This document shows positions 43,661-55,342 of a stretch of DNA of 64,000 nucleotides, piece after piece. Numbering within the stretch: the stretch's first letter is position 1; the number at the start of each line of letters is the position of its first letter. The notes beneath the pieces were generated by a model that was given only the letters and a program-made list of their open reading frames with translations, did not search any database and was not told where the DNA came from. A program made the translations under genes and the position numbers. This DNA is from Homalodisca vitripennis. Its lineage: Eukaryota; Arthropoda; Insecta; Hemiptera; Cicadellidae. The stretch spans positions 186,001-250,000 of the forward strand of contig NW_025776233.1 of the NCBI RefSeq assembly GCF_021130785.1, read 5' to 3'.

Positions 43661-45910
43661 AAATGAGTACAATAATATTCCAACTTAATATATGATGTAG
43701 TACACTCATGTAGCCCAATGAAATGAGTTACAGAATACAAATTTGCATGCAAAACCCCGGTACACGAAACGTAGGATGATAGGTGTGTACAGCTATCTTG
43801 TTTATCTACCATTTAAGGCTCATTGCGGACTTATTTAGTTGTTTTACTATTTAATTTTAAATATAAATAACTTTGTAACCGAAAATAAATTATGATAAAA
43901 AGATATATTGCTGGAATTTGTGGTTGATATGTTTATGTATGTATGTACTTTATCTATGTACTTTTGTACGTTTATAGATCGCTAGTTTTTTGTATATTCA
44001 CGTTAATTGATGTGATTATTTTAAAATTGATTATGTGTATTGATTGATATAGGTTTAATGAAATATAACGATAGAAATTCTATAATCAACATTGTTAAGA
44101 TTTAATTGACAAATTACTTTTTTGATATAGAATCTTAATGTTTAATTTGTGACGAAATGGAAGTATAACTACATATAAATTATTATTATAACAAAATAAA
44201 GAAGGAAGCAAGATAATCATAAATGAAACAAGATGTGACTTATTATCATAACATCATAACAATACATACGTAAATTTGAGTGACTGTGACGTGCATTTGC
44301 ACTTTGACGCTCCAGAAAACAGTATTAAGGATGAACACCAGTAAACATGATAAAATTTAAGACATCTGCTCTACAGGGCTCTCAATTAGCGAGACAGTTG
44401 TGTTAGCTGGAGCGGACGTGACGTAAAATTTTAATTTTCCGTTAACGGCTTAAAAGAAGAAAACATTACACATTAATATTTTGGCGGAATTTTACCCCAG
44501 GACTTACTTTAGTTCAGAATATATATTTGCTGGTATGTTTGCAAATTGAAATTTGAATTACAATTACCTCAAGATTATTAGTTAGTAAAATAATGAGGAG
44601 TGAACAGCGGATTGGGTTGGATAAGGGAATTTTTCTAACAGGACGTACACCAGAATATGATATACACGTTTTTTGGACACCGTGGTGAGGGATCTACAAC
44701 TATACGTCATGAAAATTTACATACAATATTTATATTTTTTTCAATTAGGACAAAAAAGGGGAAAACCGTCATTGAACTTGCCTTATCTTTGAGCTTGCTT
44801 CCGAATTGGAAGTTTAATCGAAATAGGTAAGATTGGGGTTGGGGGCCAGGACACCTTTTATATTTTGATCTTAAAAAGTATTGCACAGTTGTTTTATAAA
44901 TAATTGATTTTGATGAGACAAATGTATTGTAAAATACTAGATTTCGGTTTTATATTCATTCATGCTAATGAAAGATATTTCTTGTGATTACTATTACTAT
45001 AGACGTTTGTACTAACAATAAATTTTATATATAAAATCCCAAAGAATATCAGTACAAATGAGACTCAATTGTAACCATCATGGGGTAAAAATGTAAATAT
45101 TTCAAATGTATTTAGGTCAAATCCTCTCTTATAGGAGATAAGCATTTCTGTATTATCTCATTTCATTACTACACAACGCTCTTATTTGGTAAAAAATAAT
45201 TTTTATAAGATTTAATATTCTCAGTTACATTTGTACATTAAAATGTTCATACATAATTCCACCTATTAAAAAAATTCACAATGCTCTAAAATACAATATT
45301 AGGTGTCACTATTGTAATGGAAAAGAAAATTAACTTTTCATAAGACACACGGATGATGGCGTGGAGCGAACAGTATAAATGGTGGAGTTCTTTGTCAAAT
45401 AAAAGATGTAGGCTTTGCTGACATTTCTTCTACAGGAGTGGAAAAGGGTTTTATCAAGTTTCCTTGACAGTTTGCATTATAGATTTCGCAATTGCCAAAT
45501 ATCTTCAAGCTCTTAGTAAATTGATTTGTCTTTCATGTTTTAAACAGTTGGTCTCTTCTTTTCTCTAGTGATCTCTCGTAAAATGTTGTTGTTTTAGTTT
45601 TTGGCACTTCTTTATTGTTTTCAATTGCTTTTGTTGTATCACGTAAACTTACTTCTAGGAAGTACTAAAAAAATGACTTTCTTCACAATTACATTGTTCT
45701 GTGGGGGGGGGTTTATTGCACCCACAATCCAGCAATTAATTAATTTTAAACAACATACTAATACTTTTAAATGTGGTTGGAAAAAAACCAAATTTCTTCG
45801 TTATGTATATCTCCTACAAAATTTACAGGATAACTGACATTTAAAAGTAAAAAGGTTTATTGGTTAGCATTGATGGGAAATATAGAAAAGTCTGTGGGTA
45901 AAACCCCATT
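43661..45910. other. AT-rich spacer
   Basis: No supported gene. The 78-codon frame 45601-45837 is hydrophobic T-rich text without a domain. The 44285-44455 patch is slightly GC-richer but holds no ORF. Confidence 0.5.
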
Positions 45911-46260
45911 AGCTGAGGGTTAGCGAAAATCATTACCAGTGGGATTAGACAAATTTCATTTCTGCTTGTATGTCTGTCTATTAGTATATCTGTCTATCTG
46001 TCTGATATGTCTAAAATGAACTTTGACTTATAAGCTTGAAAATATGCTTGAAGTTTCATTTATATATGAGGAACGGTTAGTTCAGTATTAGCTGAGGGTT
46101 AGCAAAAATCATTACCAGTGGGATTAGACAAATTTCATTTCTGCTTGTATGTCTGTCTATTGGTATATCTGTCTGATATGTCTAAAATGAACTGACCTAT
46201 AAACTTGAAAATATGCTTGAAGATTCATTTGCATATGAGGAACGGTTATTTCAGTATGGT
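45911..46260 (+). repeat. Tandem duplication, unit about 179 bp
   Basis: Two adjacent units start with AGCTGAGGGTTAGC(G/A)AAAATC at 45911 and 46090 and share CATTTCTGCTTGTATGTCTGTCTATT and AAAATATGCTTGAAG. The second unit lacks one TCTGTCTA repeat. The unit belongs to the dispersed GCTGAGGGTTAGC family seen elsewhere in the window. Confidence 0.85.
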
Positions 46261-49200
46261 GCATGTCACCTCATTAAATTTGGGTCAGCGTTAGCGAGTA
46301 TAATTTTAAATTTGTCGTTTCGGTAACCATGATGGCAATTAGAAAATAGCCAAATATATTGATTTGTAAACTAACTCATTATTCTAATTAAATTGAACAT
46401 GTGATTTATATTCATAGAGTAGAAGAAGAAAATATATTAGGACATGCAGGGACTTGGAAATTTGCATGAAAATTCATTTATACACAGACAAGAATAAGTT
46501 TTATGACTTTGCATTTCCAAAGATATAATTTGACTGATCAACGTTCACGTCTATCACTCATAGAATGACAAAAATGTCTGTTTTAATTGAAGGATATAGT
46601 AGAAATTTATTTTGCTCATTATTGTGTACTGTTCTCCCTGTCATTGATAAAATTAGGTATGAACTTGAAATTTTGCATTGAACCTCAGCGAAACGTGGTG
46701 TTGCGTACTCATACCTTATGTTATTAAGGTTTTAAACATTTTTTTAATATCTTATTATATTTTAACTAAGATGAAATAATAATTGTGTATCAATATAAAG
46801 TGGCAATATAACTCTCGTATATAGTATTGAAATACATATAATGTAGAGATACTGTATATATTTCAATACGAAGATAGTTATTTATTTGCAACCTTAACCT
46901 TTAAAGGCACGATTTCCAATGAAAGTTTGCACAACATAAATGTAAGCGTGTAAGTGTTTGTTATGATATTAGAACTCGGTAAAAGAATAAAAACATTGAT
47001 ATTAGAGTAATGGTACTTGAAGATATGTTATATTTACAATCTTGTGTGTCACGTTATATGTTTTGGCAGATTTATTGCTCGGTTTTGCATATACAGTACT
47101 CCCATACTAAGTATTTTGCTTCAGTTTAGATCTTATGTTATTTTACAGTTTTATAGTCTTATATTATTTTTTAGTTTTTATAGTCTTCTGTAATACTGCT
47201 ATAGTTAACACAATACAAAACGTTAGTAGTTTGCGATTTAATGTGTTCATAATTGTGGTAGTTTCTGCTGATTGCTACCATATTAGCAACTAAAATGTGT
47301 ACGTAATGTTTCTGAACGGAATTGCATACGATACTTGTGTAATGAACTTTAGTATAAAATATTACACACTGAACGTTCAATTTAGTTTTACAGCATATTA
47401 TTTTTAAAGTTGAACTTTTATTGAAATTAATTTTTATCACATGTTGAACAGCCACCTTAAGTTATAACACAAAATTTAATTAATAGTGAACACCGGTCAA
47501 AGAATGTTTCCACGTCAAGGCCATTTAGTTTTGTACGCAATACTGTGACTTAAATATGAGTAATTCAAAGTGATTTATCTTAAGCGAATCTAATTTAGCA
47601 TATTGAAAAAAAAAAAACAAATAAGATCTCGTACAGGTTACATTTCTAAATAGCTTTAATGGTTAAATAACTAGAAGAAATATTTGTGTCAAGTTAAAAT
47701 TTTTTAAACAACCTTAAAAAGTTAATATTAATATAAAAGTGAACTTCCTAAAGGCATAATGGCGCAACCTTCTTGTTTAGTGTGTATATTAAAAGGCTAT
47801 GTTGTTGAATAGTACATTTTGCTTCATAAGTGAGGCACATTGAAGGATTTTTTAACGTAACACTTAAGTGACCAGTGTGTTGTATACAAGTTGTCGTAGG
47901 ATTGGTCGTAAAGGTATAATAAGTTATAATTGTATTGACTACATTTTTCGTTTGTATTCAAAAAAGAACACGAGATAAAAAACAAATATTATAAAGACTT
48001 CATACAAGACATCATAACAACCATTAATATAAAAAGGTATTAAAATAAAGGCAATCTAAATTAAGTATTAATTATAGACTAGAAACCAATTATTTATAAA
48101 ACTAGAAGCGTAAAGCAGAATCCATGTCGTAATGAAATACTGAGAAACTTGGTCAAAGAACAATCAAAACTAACAACGGGATCACGTCCACTCTTAAACT
48201 AAAGGCCATGAAAACCTGCGTATTATTTACTCTATAAAAGTGGCCTTTATACCGATATGGGTTGTTTTCATTGGCTGACGTTTAGCAAAGCCTATCTATC
48301 GTAAGGCTGGTGAAATTTCATTTATGTCTGCGTGTTCTCAAGAACGAGCTAATCAATATTTTAAATTACATTTACATTTTGCAAGAAACTTCATTACTGA
48401 AACTTCGAGTTCACAGACAGTGCATTGTAACGCATGTAACTACATTGGATTGAGAATTACATTAGTGAAAAGACTTAAACGGGTTTTATAGTTAACCATA
48501 ATGGTAGCAAGAAATTTAAAGAATAGATAAATTAAAAAAATGTAGTATAATCATTTATTATTATAAAATATCACATAGTACTCATGTATTCTAGTAAAAT
48601 AAGCTGAAATTTTATTTTATGTTTTGCGTGAAACCTCCAAGCCTGATACATGACACGTGATAATTTTAATGTTACCGTGTAAACAAGACTTTTACTAAAA
48701 ACAGTAAAATAATAAAACGGAAAGCAGTCGCAGGACTGAAAAACAGAAGTGGCTACTTCTTATAACGGTCTGTGAATATAAATATTATGAATATAAATGT
48801 CATAATCCTATAACTTGCAAAATTAAATTTTACATACCTTCAGAGTTTGACCTAGTGAAATCAATGATAAAAAAATGTCAATATTATAACAAATTACTTA
48901 AAACCAATTTCAAAACATATATGATATAACATTTGAGTACTTAAACTATCAAATGTAGTTATTCACACATAACACCATAACCTTTTAATTAGTACGCGAT
49001 TTAGAATACTCTAATTTTACTTTAATAACCTACATAAATATGTCACAAATAATATAATAATAATCACTTTTTGTGACCTACAAAGCAAAACAAGTTTATT
49101 TCAGTTGCGTTTTTATTATAAAGTAAGATAAATTCCACTTTTCTTAGAAAAGTACATGTAGACTGTATACAGTATATCTCCGGAACAAATTTCTAGAGAA

Positions 49201-49701
49201 TACTTCTACCTCAGTTAATATGCGTATTTTCCAAAAAATCCCAAGAACAATTTCTGTTCATAATTATGTGTATTGACTAAAAACATTCTAGTCCAGAAAT
49301 TTTAACCTTATACTTAACTCAGTAGTTTGATCTTGAGACATTAAAAATTTTAAATACTGCAAAATTATTTATTACCAACTTCTATAAATATCCAGATTAC
49401 CCGAACTATTAACAACACTTATTATTAATTCACACTTATCACCATAACCTTTTAATTAATATGTGATTTAGAATGCTTGAGTTTATCCGAAAAAATATAA
49501 CATTCTGCAAACCTGTATTTCAATAATTATGCATTTTTTCTAAAAAACCTATAAAGAAAAATGTTTGCTTGGTATAGTGTGTTTTGCCTAAATAAACTCT
49601 TTCTAGCACAGCTGAAACGCTACTGAAATCGAACAATCGTGACGTGACGAAAGTGTTTCCCCCGTGCAAAACCTACATCCATAGCCCGCCAAACAAAGAA
49701 G
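46261..49701. other. AT-rich spacer with repeat fragments
   Basis: A diverged member of the GCTGAG...CCTATC family lies at about 48268-48420. The minus-strand frame 47171-47455 has no domain. Nothing else was identified. Confidence 0.5.
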
Positions 49702-50231
49702 TCACTTTAGAAAAATGTACGTTTTAGGATTAACTATATTACTATTTTTCAATAAAACTAAACACAATTTTATTTTGGTAGAAAAATGATAAGATAGTTG
49801 TACATCACACTGAGCTAGATACAAAAGGCAATTTAAGTAGGCTATTTCTTCGTTGCTAAGAGGGATACCCATAAGATCAAGTTGGGTATAAATATTTTCA
49901 GGTTTTTTATGCACAAGTGAGATCCTGTGTATTCGACCTTGTGTCATAGGATTAGTAGGATTAGAGGACGTTACGTCCTCTTTCCAGGGTGGAAAGACAC
50001 ACCACCGTAATACCAACATTTATTTTAGTGTTATTTTTAACACTAAAATATGTCCTACTAAGGTTAGTAGGACATATTTTAGTGTTAAAGAGTAATGATG
50101 AAAATGTAAAAAGTAAATAATACAATGTAAAATGTAGCGCCCTCTTGCGTTTTATTAACATCTATAGTGCATATAAACATTGTTTGATAACTATAAAACC
50201 TAATCGAGGGAAAAACTTATATCTCATATGG

Positions 50232-50279
<48 letters not shown>

Positions 50280-50491
50280 CCCCCGTCTTAAGGAAGTTTT
50301 AAATAAAAATGAATACAAAAATATAACATGTAAACAAGAATTAATAAAACATAAATGTAAACACAGTGCATAACATTTGATAAAGTCCAGCTGACGCGAA
50401 ATTTTTCTAATTCAATCTTGTTGGAACAATTGATTTTTATAAAGGGTGGATTACAACTTGTAATTTATGACAAATTTTGAATGTTATAAAA
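49702..50491. other. Region beyond the Penelope-like ORF: palindromes and TA microsatellite
   Basis: On the minus strand this follows the endonuclease and probably includes the 3' UTR. It holds a (TA)n tract at 50231-50276, a perfect 48-bp palindrome at 50039-50086 and a 19-bp hairpin AGAGGACGT-T-ACGTCCTCT at 49961-49979. Short minus-strand frames here (49702-50019, 49961-50161) read through these repeats and are not called. Confidence 0.55.
50039..50086. repeat. Perfect 23-bp palindrome
   Basis: AACACTAAAATATGTCCTAC... is followed after a 2-nt GG centre by its exact complement. A third copy of the outer 11 bp (ATTTTAGTGTT) lies at 50022-50032, so the outer arm can pair in two ways. Confidence 0.9.
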
Positions 50492-50950
50492 TTATTTAAA
50501 AAGTTGTCTTAAATTTAGGCCAAATGGATTTTTTGTCTTCAACATAATTTGATGAGCTTGCTCCATGTGTTTTAATTTTAATCTGTTGTAGTTTTCATCA
50601 GGGCATTCTGGTAGTTGGTGTATTCCTTTTAATTTAAAACACTCTTCAAATTTGTCTTGTTTGTGTTCTAGACAATGTCTTGCCAATGCTTTATCTTCAT
50701 CTTTATGGAAAATGCCAAATCTATGCCCTGTCATTCGGATTCTTAAATGATTCGATATTTGCACAATATATTGTTTGGAGCAAAACTTACAATTTATTTG
50801 GTATATTACATTTTTTTGAATTACAGTAAATTTTGCCAATTATAGGATAGGTCATTCCGGTACTACTGCTATTGAATTCTCTTGAAGAACTCACAATTTT
50901 ACATGTTCCACATCGTGATTTTTTACACGGATCACATCCATTTCTTGTAT
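50492..50950 (-). pseudogene. Penelope-like GIY-YIG endonuclease, decayed
   Basis: A Cys-rich linker CDPCKKSRCGTC (about 50930-50890) is followed in another frame by the endonuclease (50839-50492). NVIYQINCKFCSKQYIVQ stands where GIY-(X)-YIG is expected, then LRIRMTGHR with its Arg, ARHCLEHK with its His, and the Glu of FEECF. The Gly of the YIG half is Val. The enzyme nicks target DNA for primed reverse transcription in intact relatives. Confidence 0.85.
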
Positions 50951-50968
50951 AGTTGATAGATTTTGGAA

Positions 50969-51965
50969 CTAGTGTTTAACAAGCTTGTTTTTCAAATTTG
51001 GAGGTCTTCTAAAAATTACTCGAGGTGCTTTTGAAATAAAATTTGAAGTGTCAGGGGAACTTTGAAGAATGTTAAATCCAATTTTTATAATAGAATTAAT
51101 TTTGTGTAGACCAGGGAAGAATTGAGTAATAAATTTAGGTTCTTTTGAATAATCATATAAATTTTTTTGACATTTCGGTTTAATAATTTGATTTTTGACA
51201 ATTTTTTCGGGGTAATCCAAATCTTTGAAGGTTTTACTCAATTTTTGAATGTAGTTTAAGAAATCAGATTGGCTGCTGCATAGTTTCTTTTCTCCTACTG
51301 ACAAACTTTTTGTAATGGATTTTTTGACGTACATTGGGTGACAGCTAGAGAGATGTTGGTAATTCATAGTGTTAGTTTCTTTTATGTGTAATTTAGTTTG
51401 GAGAAATCCAAATTCAATAAAAACATCTAAATCTAGAAACGTGACATTAGATTTAGAATATATCCATGAAAATTTTAAAGAAGAAAAATCTTGAAGATCG
51501 TTAAGAAATTGTGTTAATGAATCGTCTCCATGATCACAGATGAAAAAAATATAATCTATATAACGTAGCCATCTCAAAGGTATTAAGCGTTGTGTATCTA
51601 AAAATTCTTTTTCAAATAAGCCTATTAATAGACTTGCGTAAGATGGGGCCATTCTAGTTCCCATTGCAGTACCAGAAGTTTGTATATAGTTTTGGTTATT
51701 GAATTTAAAATTGTTCATAATAAGTATCATTCTAATTAGCGTGATAATAAATTGTGTTGTAGGTTTAGTATTATTTGGTCGTGAATTTAAAAAAATATTC
51801 TGCTGCTTTTACTCCATCTTCATGTGGGATGTTAGTGTAAAGGGAATTGACATCCACTGTTACTAAAATAGAGCCATCAGGTAATAATTCGCAAAATATT
51901 ATATTTGCAGCCTTTAAATGTTGCAAGGAACCTAATTTTTCATATAGACATAAACGAGTTATATA
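50969..51965 (-). pseudogene. Penelope-like reverse transcriptase fragment
   Basis: The most upstream frame (51965 to about 51770) holds motif A, TVDVNSLYTNIPHEDG, with its catalytic Asp. The next frame (51730-50969, 253 codons) continues with GTAMGTRMAPSYASLLIGLF (motif B), RYIDYIFFI (motif C) and NVTFLDLDV (motif D/E). Motif C normally reads (Y/F)IDD; here the second Asp is Tyr, so catalysis should be lost. The N-terminal part, including the start, is absent. Confidence 0.9.
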
Positions 51966-53748
51966 ATGTTAAATATCCAACCATTCAACTAGGCTGAGCT
52001 TCATTAAAGCCTAACACTCAGTAGGTGGACACGTATTTTTCTCTGCTGAGTAAATTAAACGTCTTTTCTGTACGATTGTCTGTATGATTTCTCATTTTCT
52101 TTTTAATTCTTGATATGGTTATTAGTTATGTAATTTTCCACCTTATTAATTAGATTTCATGTTGACTAAAACTTTTAAAAATATTATCTTATTTATAAAT
52201 TATATAGTAGCAGGTCTCGAGTACCTTAGTGAATCTAACTTCAACGATCTCATAAATGGACAAAAGATACTCACATACAATTTATTCTTTGCGAGATAAC
52301 CAAGCAGTGATTTTAAAGCTCATGCTGTAAAGACTGCGCAGATTATAAACACCTCCTATGGTGCTTTAATACCCAGAAGTATATATTTCAATTACTTGCT
52401 TCTTTTATTTAGTTCAGAATTGTGTTGACAATTTAAAGTTTCTAGCTCGTACTATAGTCGTTGTTAAATCTATTACAAATTCCTCTTTAACTTTGAATGA
52501 CAAGTAAGCAAGCTAATATAAACTTTCAATATAAATAAAATAGCATAAAACCTGATGAGTGCGAACTTATTACGTACACCACGAAAACAATAAATACGTA
52601 GCAGCAAATCCCCATTGATAATTGGCAAGACTCTTTACTGGCCTAAAAAGTACCGAGGCATTAATCTTCCATTGAACCTATAAATACAGTAATATCGTAT
52701 TTCAAATCGGAAATTATGAATGATATTTTAAAAAGTTTGATTGAAAACCTTAAAGTCTATTGCACATAGTATTTTATAGATATTATACGTAGGCAAGCAA
52801 CCTACAAAAGAATATTTTCTTCCTATAGAAGATAAAATAGAAATTTTGTCAGCTGACTGAGTGACTGGCTTTCAATTTTTGTAAATAAACCATCATACAA
52901 CGTATTCTTATCTATGTGGAAATGAAGTTTCATGCACAATTTAAAAATTACAGGTAAAGTTTTCCTAGAGACGTCGCTCCATATGATATATTCACAACTT
53001 TTGTTTTATTCAGTTAGCGTTGCACAGCAATGTTTATAAAATATAAAAATCCACACATAAATTTACCAATTAATAATTTTTTTTATTGAGATAGTTAGGT
53101 AATACGTGCGCATTAATATGTAACAAGTTTGTTCACAATATTTATTCTGCTACGTTCTTTTTGCCATTATGGTTACGCGTCATGAAACTCAGTGTCGCCT
53201 ATATAGAAATGAAGCTTAACGCAAAAGTTTAAGCAATGAGCCAGTTTTCTGGATGTCGTAAGAACAAACAGAGAGAAATGAGATTTTTCCAGAATCCCAA
53301 GTGATAAGTTTCTCGATAACACTCAGCGAATAATATATATGGTTACTAGTCGTAACCTTATTGAAGCGTAGAGAGCCTAGCTGATATTAACTGCGAAAAA
53401 AACATAATGGACAGAACCAAAACCCAAGTAAACTGAGAGAAAAAGGCGAACACTATCCGGCCAAGGAGGATAAGAGATTTTACTGTCATGAGTAAAGTTA
53501 TTGCCATGATTCGGTATTAAATTTTAATTAGGTTTTGATAAGGAAATACATTTATTACTTGCGTTCCAATAGCAGAGCATTGTTTCGTGATTTACGATCA
53601 ATAAATTAAAATGAACATTTGTTAATGTTGCGTGACATTTAGTAAATTAAGTATTGTTCTCTTCGCCAATATTTAATTACATGTTACGGTATATGACTAT
53701 CATTTGACAGGCCGTAAACTGCGCTGATATTTACGGCTTTTTCTCAGA
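51966..53748. other. AT-rich spacer upstream of the host gene
   Basis: A GCTGAG...GCCTAACACTCAGTAGG repeat fragment lies at 51990-52035, a related one near 53360-53390. No gene is seen. The last 100 bp lead into the TATA box at 53749. Confidence 0.5.
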
Positions 53749-53780
53749 TATATAAGAGCACCTGAACACTATTAGTTTCA
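53749..53780 (+). promoter_or_regulatory. Core promoter: TATA box and initiator
   Basis: TATATAAG at 53749-53756 lies 31 nt upstream of the A in TTTCAATA (53780), which resembles an arthropod initiator (TCA+1). Spacing of TATA to start is ideal for RNA polymerase II. It sits directly before the non-coding first exon of the secreted-protein gene. Confidence 0.65.
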
Positions 53781-53817
53781 ATAAACTTAAAACATTCCTC
53801 AACTGTACTTCAAGCAG
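53780..53817 (+). other. Non-coding exon 1 of the secreted-protein gene
   Basis: About 38 nt from the predicted start to the splice donor CAAGCAG|GTAAGT at 53817/53818, a full-consensus 5' splice site. No ATG is present. Intron 1 would run 53818-55335. Confidence 0.6.
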
Positions 53818-55335
53818 GTAAGTGAATTACGTTCGTACATTGTACCATACTGAAATATTGTTTTACACTTTCCTTCTTCGTATAAATTTTGTTAAAAACT
53901 ACTTTTTACTACATTTCACGAATCTTTTTTTTAATAAATTACATTTTGAATTATATTTTACTGAGAGGTGACGCAAATAGTTTTTCTTTATTTCAAAGTA
54001 AATTGATAGAGTATTGCAATTTTAATGGGTAAGTATAGTGTACCGTAGTTCCAGTAATTTAATTGTATATAATTAACTTAATTTATTTAGTAAGTGTGAG
54101 ACATAACTTTAAAGTTGAATCGGTCATTTAGTATTTTAATGCCTAAGTTAAGTAATCCTGATCTTAAAAAAATATACCAGCATGAAATAACCATTTGGGC
54201 CCTTATACATGAATTCCAAATTGGTACTTCGAAAGTGCAATATAACTTATAACGGCTATATGTACGTCTAAAAAACTCAATACTAATCTAGAGATGACTT
54301 ATATTTTGGTTTCCATTATATTGGCAGTTATTTTATATAGATTATTATGTAAAACATTGTTAAAATTTATGTCTCGGTATTTTTATCTGTATATTACAGT
54401 AAATAAACTTTTTTTGTTAGTTTTATTCAGTGATTGACAATTTGACCGTATCATGTTTTTTTCAGATCTGCATAGTTGCCTAAATTTTTTCCACCTTAAA
54501 CTTAATGGCATAACAATTAAGCGTGAGTCCGTCAGCTGGATACTTGAGTTACGTTGCCAGGACATGAATCTCAAACACGCAATTCGGTGTTTTTCCACTA
54601 ACAGTTTTGGCCATGATGAAATCGTAGCTATATCGTCATCAAAAGATCTTTTGAGATCTAGTCATATTCCGACTCATCACTTTAAAATCGACATACGAAA
54701 CTTCTTTAGGCCCCTGAGATATAACTAACTAGCTCCAAATATCTGCGTAGGATAAGAGTTAAAGAGTTAAATGTTGCCCCCAACTAAAAAAAATGTTTAT
54801 AACTTACAATAGTACGTTCCTTCCCATACTTCTATATAATATACGGTCAATTATCCTGGCTATTTGTGCTGAAGCTTTAACGAAGGTCCATAGGATTCTC
54901 TCTTAATATTATGAAGTTCATTGCCAGGTCTTGGGCAACAACTAACTGTACGTATCACCGATAATTATTTATTTTCCATTAATTGTAGAGACAAATTTAG
55001 GTGTTGCTGCCAGGGATAGAAAGTAATGCGTTCATTTTCTATTCTTGTGATTTTATTTTGTTTCTGTTTCCTTTAGAAATAATGATAAATGAGAAAACGA
55101 ACACGTGGATGATTAGGATCACTGAAAGTAGAGTTCTGCGGTATATTAGTTATTAACCGGGCAAATAATTTATCAATGTTTCTGTCAATAAATTTAGCAA
55201 AAGCATTGTGAATCAATCTGTATTAAACAGCTCTATTTCCATACGCACAATACATACTTAAAGGATATGGTGTATTAATTAAATTCTTATATTCTATTTA
55301 TTTTAGAGGCTATTATATTTTATTCTTTATTCTAG
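53818..55335 (+). other. Intron 1
   Basis: It begins GTAAGTG and ends TTTATTCTAG. It holds the frames 54453-54728 (plus) and 54383-54598 (minus), which overlap each other and lack domains, so they are not called. Confidence 0.6.
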
Positions 55336-55342
55336 ACTAAAC

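Larger units (their letters stand above)
50492..51965 (-). mobile_element. 5'-truncated Penelope-like retroelement
   Basis: Reverse transcriptase followed by a GIY-YIG endonuclease on the minus strand is the hallmark order of endonuclease-bearing Penelope-like elements. The copy starts abruptly at about 51965, inside the reverse transcriptase, next to a GCTGAG-family repeat. At least three frame changes break it (near 51773, near 50960-50940 and near 50845). Confidence 0.9.

Noticed and set aside
45911..46260. CRISPR-like array
   Set aside because: Only two long units without spacers, in a eukaryotic repeat family.
54453..54728. 91-codon ORF in intron 1 of the secreted-protein gene
   Set aside because: It overlaps an opposite-strand ORF, has no domain, and no splice sites join it to the gene.
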